Assembly: GCF_947500765.1 (NCBI RefSeq)
Contig: NZ_CANMTH010000015.1
Coordinates: 1-64,000 of the forward strand
DNA length: 64,000 nt
Reading direction: 5' to 3'
From: an uncultured Formosa sp.
Lineage (GTDB): Bacteria > Bacteroidota > Bacteroidia > Flavobacteriales > Flavobacteriaceae
Of the stretch, positions 27,276-36,800 are shown piece after piece. The notes beneath the pieces were generated by a model. The model did not search any database. It saw only the letters and a program-made list of their open reading frames with translations, and was not told where the DNA came from. Made by a program: the position numbers and the translations under genes. Position 1 is the first letter of the stretch; the number at the start of each line of letters is the position of its first letter.

Positions 27276-28850
27276 TTATGATATTAATGGAAGTTTAACA
27301 ATAAATGTGCTTCCTTTTCCTTTCTCACTTTCCACCGAAATATGACCTTGATGATCATCTACTATTCGTTTAACATATGCAAGGCCAAGACCATGTCCTT
27401 TTACATTATGTATGTTTCCTGTGTGTTCTCTATAAAACTTTTCAAAAACTCGTTTTTGAGCGGCTTTACTCATTCCGCTTCCTTGGTCTTTTATTTTTAA
27501 TAAAATACTATTCCCTATATGCTCTGTATACACATCTATTTTTGGTGCATCGGGAGAATACTTTATTGCATTATCTAGCATATTAACTATAACATTTGTA
27601 AAATGGGTTTCGTTTGCTAATACCGAAGACTTATCGGCATCTAAATGTAACTTTATAAAACCTTGTCTATCTTCTACTATTAATTCAACGTGAGTAATAG
27701 CATCTTCTATTAAGTCGTGCAAGTTTACTCTATCCTTACTAATGTTTAGTTCATTTTTTTCAAGTTTAGATATTCTCAACACATTTTCTACATGTGCATG
27801 CATACGCTTATTCTCTTCCTTAATCATCTTAAGGTAACGCATTACTTTCTCTTTATCATCAATAATCTTAGGATTCTTTATTGCATCTAAAGCTAAATTA
27901 ATAGTAGCGATAGGTGTTTTAAACTCATGCGTCATATTATTAATGAAATCATTTTTAATTTCAGAAATCTTACGTTGCTTTAATAATTGAAATAAAGCAC
28001 TAGTATATGCAATAATAATAATTGATGTAAATATGAAAGACAACACCATCATACCTATAATTGACGACATGATAAACTTGTTACGTTCTGGAAAATTCAC
28101 CAATAATCTAAAATTATTTTGACTATTATCGTTTTGAAAAATAGGTACACTAAACGTTTTATCTTCTTTCAATTCAAAACCATCGCTTTGTACTTTAGTA
28201 GCCAAATCGTTACTATAAATAGCAAATTCGTAATCTATATCGATATTATCTTCATGAAGTTTTTTCGATAATAATCGTTTTATTTCTTCACTTTTAACAC
28301 GTTTATAAATTGGAGTTCTACTTGTAAGTACTTTAAATGCTTCTTCAAAACTCTGTTTTTCAGCTTCACTAAATCGTGCAATATTAATGCTACTTAAAAC
28401 TGGATTTACATTAACATTATTTTCTAAAACACTTTTGTTACTGTACACTTTAGTTTCAGACTGACCTATAATACGTTTAATATTAATACTATCTAAACCA
28501 ATGTCAAAGATCGATGATGATAACTTGTAGTTCTGCTCTAAAATACCACTTCTATAAATTAAAGTTTCGTTTGTACTTTCGTTTTGTTGATTTAATAAAA
28601 GTTGCGTGATCGCAATAGTATCTGCTTCCTTTTTTTGATCAACTAAACGCTGAAACTTTTTAAAGTACTTATCTAGTTCGCGTTTCTCTATATCTTTGGA
28701 AACAAAACTCAATGCTTTCTTTACATTAAAAGTAAATTGCCTCTCTTCATTCTTTACAGAATCACTAATATATTTTGCTTGTACAAATATGATTCCTACC
28801 AGAGATAAGCTCATTAAAAGTACTAGCAAAATGAATAACTTTTTGCTCAT
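27276..28850 (-). CDS. Sensor histidine kinase
   Basis: A 524-residue membrane kinase. TM1 (about 5-24) and TM2 (about 260-283) enclose a periplasmic sensor region of some 230 residues rich in coiled and polar segments. The dimerisation/phosphoacceptor domain has His308 in NMTHEFKTP. The ATPase domain has the N box NMLDNAIKYS, the G1 box IKDQGSGMS and the G2 box GHGLGLAYV. No HAMP domain is obvious between TM2 and the His box. It signals to the response regulator encoded 4 bp downstream. The stimulus is unknown, though the periplasmic domain suggests envelope sensing. Confidence 0.93.
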   Translation of the reverse strand: MSKKLFILLVLLMSLSLVGIIFVQAKYISDSVKNEERQFTFNVKKALSFVSKDIEKRELDKYFKKFQRLVDQKKEADTIAITQLLLNQQNESTNETLIYRSGILEQNYKLSSSIFDIGLDSINIKRIIGQSETKVYSNKSVLENNVNVNPVLSSINIARFSEAEKQSFEEAFKVLTSRTPIYKRVKSEEIKRLLSKKLHEDNIDIDYEFAIYSNDLATKVQSDGFELKEDKTFSVPIFQNDNSQNNFRLLVNFPERNKFIMSSIIGMMVLSFIFTSIIIIAYTSALFQLLKQRKISEIKNDFINNMTHEFKTPIATINLALDAIKNPKIIDDKEKVMRYLKMIKEENKRMHAHVENVLRISKLEKNELNISKDRVNLHDLIEDAITHVELIVEDRQGFIKLHLDADKSSVLANETHFTNVIVNMLDNAIKYSPDAPKIDVYTEHIGNSILLKIKDQGSGMSKAAQKRVFEKFYREHTGNIHNVKGHGLGLAYVKRIVDDHQGHISVESEKGKGSTFIVKLPLIS

Positions 28851-28927
28851 CGTTCAAAATTAACATTTTAACATTTAGCATTTTTAACATTTAACCTTAC
28901 ATTAACAATATTGTTAAAATTGCTATT

Positions 28928-29518
28928 TTATTTGATTTTATTAAGTATTGTACTATGAATATCATTTACTTGCTGTTTCATATGCTCCATAGTATCATTT
29001 ACAATAACATAGTCAGATTTTGCAATACGCATATCATCTGTCCATTGTTGCTTCATGATCGATTCTATTTTTTCAATCGTCGTCTCATCTCGTTTGAGAA
29101 GGCGTTCTATTTTTGTAGCTTTATCTAAAGTTACGGTTATTATTTGATTACATAATACATCTGCATGACTTTCAAATAAAATAGCAGCTTCCTTTAAAAC
29201 ATAAGGTGCATCTTGATTATTTAGCCAAGCTTTAAAATGTGTTGCAACTCTGGGATGTACTATACCATTCATTTCTTTTAATAATGCCTTATCATTAAAA
29301 ATAGCATTAGAAATAAAAGGTTTATTTAAAGCATTATTTTTATATGCTTCTGCTCCAAACAATTTAATTAATTCCGATTTTATTTCAACAGACGTTACCA
29401 TTAACAACTTCGCTTCGTCGTCTGAAATATAAGTAGGAATATTGAATGCATCGTGAAATGCTTTTGCTACGGTAGATTTACCGCTTCCTATACCTCCTGT
29501 TAAACCAACTACTATCAT
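28928..29518 (-). CDS. coaE: Dephospho-CoA kinase
   Basis: A 196-residue P-loop kinase that phosphorylates the 3'-hydroxyl of dephospho-CoA in the last step of coenzyme A synthesis. The P-loop is GLTGGIGSGKST at 5-16. The DD pair in ISDDEAK, NGIVHPRV and RLLKRDETT match the family. Its start overlaps the YbbR gene stop by 4 bp (ATGA type), so the two are translationally coupled. The other CoA gene pair, coaBC, is 6 kb away on the same strand. Confidence 0.95.
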   Translation of the reverse strand: MIVVGLTGGIGSGKSTVAKAFHDAFNIPTYISDDEAKLLMVTSVEIKSELIKLFGAEAYKNNALNKPFISNAIFNDKALLKEMNGIVHPRVATHFKAWLNNQDAPYVLKEAAILFESHADVLCNQIITVTLDKATKIERLLKRDETTIEKIESIMKQQWTDDMRIAKSDYVIVNDTMEHMKQQVNDIHSTILNKIK

Positions 29519-30477
29519 TCTGAAATTATAAATTCTACTTTTTGATGAATAATTTTAGCACTCTTAACTGCTTCCGGTTGTGCTACAAGTTCGGGAACTA
29601 AATACGATTGATTATCGACGTGCTTTTCATAGTCACATTCTACTTTAAAATCTTTGGCTTGCACTTGGTTAAATCCACTTAAATTTGTGTAAAAAGACAC
29701 AGAAACAGATTTCGGATAAAACTTTAAAGACAGATTAGGAGGCACATTTTTTATAGTTACCGGAATATTAAAAGTACCTTCTGTAAATTTCTCAACTTTG
29801 GCACTTAAGTGTACTTTATTATGTGAGAATGTAATTAATTTATTTGCTTTAGGTAATTCTAAACCTATTTTTTGATCTATATCTAAATGTACATCTTCAA
29901 GTTCTAATGGTAAGGTTTTAATAGATTTTATATTATTAACTATTTTTTCAGGACCAACAATATGAACAGTATCTGGTGTCATCGAAACCCCATTTAACAC
30001 ATCAAAACCAGGACTAAATTTTATATTTTTCTGTAATACTACCGGAACATCTTTAGTCGCATTTTCGTCATACTTAAACACTAATGTATCAGGAAGTACA
30101 CTTACAATATCAATATCTTTATCAAACTGTTCATTAATTTTAGAGTATGATCTATGCGAACTCCAAGCAAAAGAAGAATCTGTTAAATGAAGTTTATCAT
30201 TATAATCTAAAATTAAATCTGGCTTTGAGATGTAATATCTTAAAAACTTAAACCCATAAGTTTTAAACGTAATATTTAATTTCTGATTGCTATCGTTTAA
30301 AACAACATATGTTTCTGGAAGATTAATAGTTTTTACAGAAAATGTAATGGTATTAGTAAATGTTCTAGACAGTTTATTTAATACTAAAATGGTAAAAGAC
30401 AGTAAAAGAAACAGTGTGAAAATATTTATTTTCTTACTCTTTACAAATTTTAAAAATCTTGATTTAATATCTTTCAT
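29515..30477 (-). CDS. YbbR-like domain protein
   Basis: A 320-residue membrane-anchored protein with one N-terminal TM (about 18-35) and an extracytoplasmic part made of YbbR-like beta domains. Segments such as GTFNIPVTIKNVP and LPDTLVFKYDE support this. In Firmicutes the YbbR protein CdaR regulates the c-di-AMP cyclase CdaA. No cyclase gene is present here, so that role is unproven. It overlaps coaE and the glycosyltransferase gene by 4 bp each, which points to one operon of glycosyltransferase, YbbR and coaE. Confidence 0.85.
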   Translation of the reverse strand: MKDIKSRFLKFVKSKKINIFTLFLLLSFTILVLNKLSRTFTNTITFSVKTINLPETYVVLNDSNQKLNITFKTYGFKFLRYYISKPDLILDYNDKLHLTDSSFAWSSHRSYSKINEQFDKDIDIVSVLPDTLVFKYDENATKDVPVVLQKNIKFSPGFDVLNGVSMTPDTVHIVGPEKIVNNIKSIKTLPLELEDVHLDIDQKIGLELPKANKLITFSHNKVHLSAKVEKFTEGTFNIPVTIKNVPPNLSLKFYPKSVSVSFYTNLSGFNQVQAKDFKVECDYEKHVDNQSYLVPELVAQPEAVKSAKIIHQKVEFIISE

Positions 30478-31484
30478 TTAGATAATTTAAAAAATAATTT
30501 AGGAAACACCCGCTCTGCATCTTTTTTAAAGACATGAATTTTTATAAAAGATTTTAAAAAGCCATATCCATACCCTATAAATTGGATAAAAATTGCAGGT
30601 ATAGATAATACTGCAACTATTACATTTTTAGACTGAATTAACGACAATAAAAATGCCACTATAAAGTACAAAACGTAACCCATTAAAAACCATTTAAACT
30701 GAAATATATAAACTATAATAGAAAATAATAAACCTAGTATAAAAAGTGTAGGAAACCAATACGTAATTTTAGCAGTTTGTGGATGCCATAAATTTAAAAT
30801 AGGACGAACCATTCCAAATTTATTCACTTGAGTATAAAATTTAGACCACGAAATACGACGTTTATGATAAACAAATGCTTTTGAAATTAATTTTGTTTTG
30901 AAACCTAATCCCCATAATCTAATCGATAAATCAGGATCTTCACCTGGATGAATTGTTCCAAATCCTTTAGAGGCTTCAAAAGCTTTTTTAGATAAGCCCA
31001 TATTAAAACTTCTGGGTTGAAATTTACCTATCTGATTCTTATGTCCACGAATACCTCCTGTGGTAACAAAAGACGTCATAGAAAAGTTAATTGCTTTTTG
31101 AAGATTAGTAAACGATTGTTCTGCTGCATCTGGACCGCCAAAACAATCTACAAATTCAGAAGTTAAACTAGCATCTACTTCATTTAAATAATTTGAAGGC
31201 AATACACAATCAGAATCGAGAATAATAAAATAATTTCCTTTCGCGTTTTGCATACCAAAATTTCTAGAATCTCCAGGCCCTGAATTTATCTTAAAGAAAT
31301 AAGCAATATTTAACCGGTCTTTAAATGTATTTACAACAGTTTCTGAAGTTTTAGAAGACCCATCTTCTACAATTACAATTTCAAAATTTAAAGTCGTTTT
31401 TAAATTTACAAAACTAACTAGAAGTTCCTCAATCTCCTCGGGACGATTATAAACAGGAATAATAAATGAATACTGTAAATGCAT
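30474..31484 (-). CDS. Family 2 glycosyltransferase with C-terminal membrane segments
   Basis: 336 residues from the ATG at 31484 (MHLQYSFIIPVYNRP). An in-frame TTG two codons upstream lies inside the promoter box and is not used here. The GT-A fold has the N-terminal nucleotide-binding strand SFIIPVYN, the metal-binding DSD in ILDSDCVLP near residue 95, and a GEDPDLSIRLWGLG segment corresponding to the catalytic ED region. Two or three hydrophobic helices (about 240-320) anchor it to the membrane. The acceptor is unknown. It is the first gene of the glycosyltransferase-YbbR-coaE unit. Confidence 0.87.
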   Translation of the reverse strand: MHLQYSFIIPVYNRPEEIEELLVSFVNLKTTLNFEIVIVEDGSSKTSETVVNTFKDRLNIAYFFKINSGPGDSRNFGMQNAKGNYFIILDSDCVLPSNYLNEVDASLTSEFVDCFGGPDAAEQSFTNLQKAINFSMTSFVTTGGIRGHKNQIGKFQPRSFNMGLSKKAFEASKGFGTIHPGEDPDLSIRLWGLGFKTKLISKAFVYHKRRISWSKFYTQVNKFGMVRPILNLWHPQTAKITYWFPTLFILGLLFSIIVYIFQFKWFLMGYVLYFIVAFLLSLIQSKNVIVAVLSIPAIFIQFIGYGYGFLKSFIKIHVFKKDAERVFPKLFFKLSK

Positions 31485-31487
31485 ATA

Positions 31488-31495
31488 CAAATGTA
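31488..31495 (-). promoter_or_regulatory. -7 box (TACATTTG) of the glycosyltransferase operon
   Basis: An exact TAnnTTTG on the minus strand ending 3 bp before the ATG at 31484. It is too close for an ordinary leader. A little upstream is the fabI terminator. Confidence 0.35.
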
Positions 31496-31506
31496 ATTAA
31501 TTGCAT

Positions 31507-31535
31507 AAAAAAAGCCGCCATTTAAGGCAGCTTTT
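31507..31535 (-). terminator. Rho-independent terminator of fabI
   Basis: A 10-bp stem with one G-U pair in the minus-strand RNA (arms AAAAGCTGCC and GGCGGCTTTT), followed by a T run. The plus-strand version would have a mismatch, so it is directed at fabI. Confidence 0.85.
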
Positions 31536-31558
31536 AAAAGACTTATAAAGGTCTAAAA

Positions 31559-32383
31559 TTATTTTTTCTCAGATTCAACAAAGGCTTCCATAACTTCGTT
31601 ACTTACACCCATATTACTAAATCCACCATCGTTATATAAATTTTGTAACGTAACGCGTTTAGTTAAATCACTAAACATAGCAACTGTATAATTTGCACAA
31701 TCTGCTGCTGTTGCATTACCAAGAGGTGACATTTTATCTGCATAAGCAATAAAACCATCAAATCCTTTTACACCACTACCTGCTGTTGTTGGTGTTGGAG
31801 ATTGAGAAATAGTATTCACTCTTACTTTTTTATCTTTTCCGAAGAAATATCCAAAACTACGAGCAACACTTTCTAAATACGCTTTATTGTCTGCCATATC
31901 GTTATAATCTGGAAACACACGTTGTGCTGCCATATAAGATAAACCTACAATACTTCCCCACTCATTCATAGCATCTGCTTTGTAAAGCGTTTGCATTACT
32001 TTATGAAAAGACATTGCAGAAACGTCTGTTCCTTTTTTAGTGAATTCGTAATTTTGATCCGTATAGTGATTTCCTTTTCTAACATTTATAGACATCCCGA
32101 TAGAATGTAATACAAAATCAATTTTTCCGCCTAAAATCTCCATAGATTTTTCAACTAAATTTTGTAAATCTTCAACAGAAGTTGCATCAGCAGGAATAAT
32201 TTGAGAACCCGTTTTTTCTGCAAGTTCATTAATTTGTCCCATACGCATTGCAACTGGTGCATTGGTTAAAACAAACGTTCCGCCTTCTTCATGAACGCGC
32301 TCTGCTGTTTTCCAAGCTATAGAGTTTTCATCTAATGCTCCAAAAATGATTCCTTTTTTTCCTTTTAGTAAATTGTATGACAT
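31559..32383 (-). CDS. fabI: Enoyl-[acyl-carrier-protein] reductase (NADH)
   Basis: A 274-residue short-chain dehydrogenase-like enzyme for the last step of each fatty-acid elongation cycle. Landmarks are the modified nucleotide-binding start GIIFGALDENSIAW, HSIGMS, and the catalytic Tyr-x6-Lys in DYNDMADNK. The loop DKMSPLGN near the C-terminus also fits FabI. It is the likely triclosan-type inhibitor target. It is monocistronic: its own promoter box (TAACTTTG) and terminator frame it. Confidence 0.96.
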   Translation of the reverse strand: MSYNLLKGKKGIIFGALDENSIAWKTAERVHEEGGTFVLTNAPVAMRMGQINELAEKTGSQIIPADATSVEDLQNLVEKSMEILGGKIDFVLHSIGMSINVRKGNHYTDQNYEFTKKGTDVSAMSFHKVMQTLYKADAMNEWGSIVGLSYMAAQRVFPDYNDMADNKAYLESVARSFGYFFGKDKKVRVNTISQSPTPTTAGSGVKGFDGFIAYADKMSPLGNATAADCANYTVAMFSDLTKRVTLQNLYNDGGFSNMGVSNEVMEAFVESEKK

Positions 32384-32409
32384 CTTTTTAATTCTTATGT
32401 TAACTATGC

Positions 32410-32440
32410 CTAGGGCAAATTCCTAGAATCGCCAAAGTTA
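32410..32440 (-). promoter_or_regulatory. fabI promoter and leader inverted repeat
   Basis: A TAACTTTG box on the minus strand at 32433-32440. Just downstream is the inverted repeat CTAGG-7 bp-CCTAG (32410-32414 and 32422-32426), at or near the predicted transcription start. It could be an operator for lipid-synthesis control. Confidence 0.4.
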
Positions 32441-32653
32441 TGAAAACTTTTTATTCTATTAATAATTCATTGTTATTTATAATCTCAGCACTTTTATACT
32501 TGTTTTTAAAGGAAATATATAATCTAGAATACATATTATTTTCGGTTATAATTCCTATAAAAAATCATAATCTTAAACTGCACTTTATACCGTGAGAAAT
32601 GAATTGAAAATGATTAAGAGTGGAATTAAATACTTAATTATAAAAGAGTGTTA

Positions 32654-34306
32654 TTAATGTAATAGTTGTTTCGCATGTGCAATTGCCGAACTAGATAATT
32701 CTAATCCTCCAAGCATTTGCGCAATTTCTATAACACGATCTTCTCCTTTTATAACCACTAAATTAGTTGTAGTAACTTGATTTACATCTTCTTTGTAAAC
32801 TTTTAAATGTTTATCTCCTTTTGCTGCTACTTGAGGTAAATGCGTAATAGCAAACACTTGCATGCTTTCACTCATATGTTTCATGATTCCCCCCATTTTA
32901 TTCGAAATCTCTCCAGATACACCTGTATCAATCTCATCGAACATTATAGTTGGTAAATGCATATATTTTGAAAGTACAGACTTTATAGCCAACATAATTC
33001 TAGATAATTCTCCTCCAGAAGCTGCTTTATTTAAGGCTTTAAATGTACCGCCTTTATTTGCTGAAAACAGAAATTGTAAATCGTCTTTACCATTCGTATG
33101 AAATTCTGAAGCTACTTTTAATGTAATTTCAAACTGTGCATTTGGCATACCTAAATCTGCTAATAATGTTTCTAATTGTGATTTTAATGAAGGTATCACT
33201 TCTATGCGTTTTGCATGAATAGTTTTTGCTAATGCATTTAAAGCTTTTTCTTGTTTATTAATTTCAGTATTTAACTTCTTAATATTTTTATCTAAATTTT
33301 CGGTTACCCCTACTTTTTCGTCTAAAGTATTCTGAATGTCTATTAGTTCTGATATCGTTGAGACCAAATGTTTATTCTTTAAATTATGAAGTAATTGTAA
33401 TCTTAAGTTTACAACCTCCAATCGGCCAGGATCGGCTTCAAGAGCATCTTCAGAAGCTTCTATTTCAGTAAAAATATCGTATAATTCAATTAAATTACTA
33501 TCAATTCTGTCGTATAAATCTTTGTATTTCTGAGAGAATGAAGCTATCTTATTAAAATTAGATTTTATTTCGGTAAGTATAGCTAGACCTCCTATTTGCT
33601 CATCATTTAATAATTGATGAGAAGCTGCAATTTTTTCTTTAATCGCTTCAATATTATCAAGAGTTTCATATTCTTCTTCTAAAGATTCAAACTCACCCTC
33701 AACTAATTTAGCATCGATTAATTCTTGTAATAAAAAAGAATTGTACTCGTGTTCTTTATTTGCTTCGGCTTGAAAAGCTTTTAATTTTTTTAATTCTTTC
33801 TGAAGGGACTTATATGTTTTTAAGTAGGCTTTATATTCAACTAAAGGGTCGTCAATATTAGCCAATGCATCTATAACTTGAAACTGAAACGCATCGTCTG
33901 TAAGTTGCATGGTTTGATGTTGGGAATGAATGTCTATTAAACGTTCTCCCAATACCTGTAAACTACTTACGGTTACAGGGGAATCATTTACAAAGGCACG
34001 CGATTTACCGGAAGGTAAAATCTCACGTCTAATTATAGTTTGTGTTTCGTAATCGAAATCTTCTTGTTCGTAAATTGATTTCAAATTATAGTTTGAAACA
34101 TCGAAAACAGCTTCAATAATACATTTTTGAGAATCGTCTTTTAAAGAAGATAAATCGGCGCGCTTACCTAAAATTAAAGATAATGCACCTAATAAAATAG
34201 ATTTACCTGCTCCGGTTTCTCCGGTAATTATGGTAAAACCAGTGTTAAAATCTGCCTGTAAATCGTCGATTAAGGCATAGTTTTTTATAGATAGAGATGT
34301 TAGCAA
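32654..34306 (-). CDS. recN: DNA repair protein RecN
   Basis: A 550-residue SMC-like ATPase for double-strand break repair. The N-terminal Walker A is GETGAGKS (about 29-36). A long coiled-coil arm spans about 150-370 with a central turn. The ABC signature AASGGELSRIMLAIK and Walker B TIMFDEIDTGVSG lie near the C-terminus. The start is TTG at 34306 (MLTSLSIKNYALID), the normal family N-terminus. A promoter with TTG, a 20-bp spacer and TATCTTTG lies immediately upstream, just past the porD stop, so recN can be expressed apart from the coaBC-porD operon. Confidence 0.96.
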   Translation of the reverse strand: MLTSLSIKNYALIDDLQADFNTGFTIITGETGAGKSILLGALSLILGKRADLSSLKDDSQKCIIEAVFDVSNYNLKSIYEQEDFDYETQTIIRREILPSGKSRAFVNDSPVTVSSLQVLGERLIDIHSQHQTMQLTDDAFQFQVIDALANIDDPLVEYKAYLKTYKSLQKELKKLKAFQAEANKEHEYNSFLLQELIDAKLVEGEFESLEEEYETLDNIEAIKEKIAASHQLLNDEQIGGLAILTEIKSNFNKIASFSQKYKDLYDRIDSNLIELYDIFTEIEASEDALEADPGRLEVVNLRLQLLHNLKNKHLVSTISELIDIQNTLDEKVGVTENLDKNIKKLNTEINKQEKALNALAKTIHAKRIEVIPSLKSQLETLLADLGMPNAQFEITLKVASEFHTNGKDDLQFLFSANKGGTFKALNKAASGGELSRIMLAIKSVLSKYMHLPTIMFDEIDTGVSGEISNKMGGIMKHMSESMQVFAITHLPQVAAKGDKHLKVYKEDVNQVTTTNLVVIKGEDRVIEIAQMLGGLELSSSAIAHAKQLLH

Positions 34307-34334
34307 TGTAATTAAGTGCTTTAGATTTGTAAAT

Positions 34335-34365
34335 CAAAGATAATTTAGATTTAAGTTGTAATCAA
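34335..34365 (-). promoter_or_regulatory. recN promoter (TTG, 20 bp, TATCTTTG)
   Basis: The minus-strand -33-like TTG at 34363-34365 and the -7 box TATCTTTG at 34335-34342 are separated by 20 bp. This is one of the two full -33/-7 matches found. It lies in the gap between porD and recN. Confidence 0.55.
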
Positions 34366-35253
34366 TTAAAACTTAATATTTCTCCATTTACTAGAATATG
34401 TAGGAGCAATATTACTTAATACGTCTAAAAGATTGGAAACATTAACACTTGGTCCGTCAGAAAATACACTTTCTATTTCATCACTTTTAGCATCGAAAAA
34501 AACACGTAAGAGAAAAGAATTTGGTCTCCTATTATTCATGGTCTGAAACGAAGTTACAGAAGAGGCCAAAGCCTCTTTAGCTGCCTTTACGTTTGTACTC
34601 ATTTTATCTAAACCTTCTCTGTGATAAGCATACATAACTTCACGATATTCTTTATATGTAGGCGATAACATATTGTCTATTAAAACATATCTAGATTGAG
34701 AACCGTCTGATAATTTCCAACCTTTATAACCTTCTTGTTGCGAATAATTAACAATGGTTTGTGCTTGATTTAAATATTCGTCTCCACCATTCAACTCAAA
34801 AGAATCTGCATCTAAACCAAGTATCATATAAACGTGAAATGCTATAACTGAAATTAAATTAGACTCGTATTGTGTTTCACTAAAATTTAAATTCTCGAAT
34901 TCTGCATATTTAAACGTGAAATACTTATCGTTAAAATTATAAATTGGAGTGGAATAAGATGAGCCATAAACAGGTCTAGAAGACTGCACTTGAATGCTTG
35001 CACTAAAGCTATCATTATCGTATTCATTAATAATAATAAACATACTACAATTAATACGTTCATTTAACTTAAAGCCTCTAGTTGTCCACCTCTTATTATT
35101 TACAAACTCGGTAAGTTGTGTCTCTAAAGTTTTGAATACTTGAATATTTTCACTTCCTGTTTGTTCTGCATTAACAACAACTTTACAGTTTAATTCTTGA
35201 GCAGAATACCCCATTGAAATACAAAAAAATAGAGCAAAAAAGATATTACGCAT
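34366..35253 (-). CDS. porD: PorD/DUF4835-family protein (type IX secretion associated)
   Basis: A 295-residue exported protein with a signal peptide (MRNIFFALFFCISMGYSA). Family features recognised are NVQPV-like N-terminal strands, the LNERINCSMFIIINEY region, the AFHVYMILGLDADSF segment and the GWKLSDGSQSRY segment. The DUF4835 family is annotated as PorD, linked to the gliding and type IX secretion machinery of Bacteroidota. Its start overlaps the coaBC stop by 8 bp, so the genes are coupled. This conserved neighbourhood is the main support for the name, and function is not provable from sequence alone. Confidence 0.75.
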   Translation of the reverse strand: MRNIFFALFFCISMGYSAQELNCKVVVNAEQTGSENIQVFKTLETQLTEFVNNKRWTTRGFKLNERINCSMFIIINEYDNDSFSASIQVQSSRPVYGSSYSTPIYNFNDKYFTFKYAEFENLNFSETQYESNLISVIAFHVYMILGLDADSFELNGGDEYLNQAQTIVNYSQQEGYKGWKLSDGSQSRYVLIDNMLSPTYKEYREVMYAYHREGLDKMSTNVKAAKEALASSVTSFQTMNNRRPNSFLLRVFFDAKSDEIESVFSDGPSVNVSNLLDVLSNIAPTYSSKWRNIKF

Positions 35254-36457
35254 GTAGTTGATTTAATATTTCATTGAATATATCTTGAGCAACGACTGCT
35301 TTAGATTTTAAATTAAATTCTATAATATGTTCTTCGGTGTCGATAAGTGTAATTTTATTAGTATCTTCTTTAAAACCGGCACCTTTATCGTTAAGAGAAT
35401 TTAAAACAATTAAATTTAAATTTTTACGCTTTAATTTTCCTTTGGCATGTTCTAACTCATTATTCGTTTCTAATGCAAAGCCAACTAAAAACTGATTTGT
35501 TTTAATAGCTCCTAAAGATGCTAAAACATCTTTAGTTTTCTCTAACTCTAATGTTAACGTACTATCGTCCTTTTTTATTTTCTGAGTTGCAACTTCTTTT
35601 GGTTTATAATCGGCTACTGCTGCAGCACATATAACAATATCTGAATCTTTAAAATATAAATGAGCCTGATTGTACATGTCTTGAGCACTAACAACAGGTA
35701 TAATTTTAACGAAACTATGATGAAGTGTTTGATTTGTTGGTCCAGAAATTAAAGTTACCTCAGCACCAAGGTTAGCTGCTGTTTTAGCCAACTCAAATCC
35801 CATTTTACCACTAGAATGATTTCCTATAAAACGCACAGGGTCTATAGCTTCATAAGTTGGTCCGGCAGTAATCATTACTTTTTTACCATACAAAGGCAAA
35901 TTACCTAAAATATGATGTTCTATAAATGTTACAATATCTTCTGGTTCAGCCATACGACCTTCTCCTACTAAACCACTAGCTAATTCGCCAGATGTTGCAG
36001 GAATCATAATATTACCAAAGTCTTGTAATGTTTTAAAAGATTCTGAAGTAGATGGATGTTTAAACATATCCAAATCCATTGCAGGAGCAAAATATACGGG
36101 GCATTTAGCCGACAAATAAGTTGCTAGTAATAAATTATCACAGGTACCATTTGCCATTTTAGACATGGTATTTGCTGTTGCAGGAGCAATTATTAAAAGA
36201 TCGGCCCAAAGGCCTAATTCTACATGACTATTCCAAACAGCACTCTCATCTTCTTCATTATAAAACGAAGATACAACAGGATGTTTTGAAAGTGTAGATA
36301 AAGTTAAAGGGGTAACAAAACCTATAGAAGCAGGTGACATGACAACTTTTACGTCTGCACCTGCTTTTACAAATAATCTTACTAATGAAGCTGTCTTGTA
36401 AGCAGCTATACCTGCACTAATGCCTAACAGTATGTTCTTGCCGCTTAATATTGACAT
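35246..36457 (-). CDS. coaBC: Bifunctional phosphopantothenoylcysteine decarboxylase / phosphopantothenate-cysteine ligase
   Basis: A 403-residue two-domain enzyme covering two consecutive steps of coenzyme A synthesis. The N-terminal flavin-dependent decarboxylase has GISAGIAAYK, the active His in HVELGLWADLLIIAPAT, NGTCDNLL and PAMDLDMF. The C-terminal ligase (from about 185) has MITAGPTYEAIDPVRFIGNHSSGKMG and the CTP-dependent core ICAAAVADYKPKE. It follows rpoZ by 12 bp and overlaps porD, so it sits inside the bamD-rpoZ-coaBC-porD operon. Confidence 0.96.
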   Translation of the reverse strand: MSILSGKNILLGISAGIAAYKTASLVRLFVKAGADVKVVMSPASIGFVTPLTLSTLSKHPVVSSFYNEEDESAVWNSHVELGLWADLLIIAPATANTMSKMANGTCDNLLLATYLSAKCPVYFAPAMDLDMFKHPSTSESFKTLQDFGNIMIPATSGELASGLVGEGRMAEPEDIVTFIEHHILGNLPLYGKKVMITAGPTYEAIDPVRFIGNHSSGKMGFELAKTAANLGAEVTLISGPTNQTLHHSFVKIIPVVSAQDMYNQAHLYFKDSDIVICAAAVADYKPKEVATQKIKKDDSTLTLELEKTKDVLASLGAIKTNQFLVGFALETNNELEHAKGKLKRKNLNLIVLNSLNDKGAGFKEDTNKITLIDTEEHIIEFNLKSKAVVAQDIFNEILNQLHA

Positions 36458-36469
36458 AGCTTATGTTAT

Positions 36470-36796
36470 TTACTGAACGTCTTCGTCAGTGTTTCTGTAA
36501 TATACTTTGTTATCTAACCACTCTTGTACTGCTAAAGCGTGTGGCTTAGGTAATTTTTCGTAGAATTTTGAAACTTCAATTTGTTCTTTGTTTTCAAAAA
36601 TCTCTTCTAAACTATCATTATAAGTTGCAAATTCCTCTAATTTTTCAATTAGTTCCTTTTTAATCTCAGTGTTAATTTGATCTGCACGTCTAGAAATAAT
36701 AGAAATTGCTTCATAAATATTTCCTGTTGGTTCGTCAACTTTATTTTTGTTATACGTAATCGTATTTACAGGGGCATTGATTTTTTTTAAATCCAT
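36470..36796 (-). CDS. rpoZ: RNA polymerase omega subunit
   Basis: A 108-residue Rpb6/omega-type protein. The conserved segment NIYEAISIISRRADQIN near residues 26-42 matches the omega core that clamps the beta-prime C-terminus. Divergence from proteobacterial omega is typical of Bacteroidota, where it is often annotated as an Rpb6-domain protein. It lies 4 bp after bamD and 12 bp before coaBC, a conserved order in this phylum. Confidence 0.9.
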   Translation of the reverse strand: MDLKKINAPVNTITYNKNKVDEPTGNIYEAISIISRRADQINTEIKKELIEKLEEFATYNDSLEEIFENKEQIEVSKFYEKLPKPHALAVQEWLDNKVYYRNTDEDVQ

Positions 36797-36800
36797 TATA

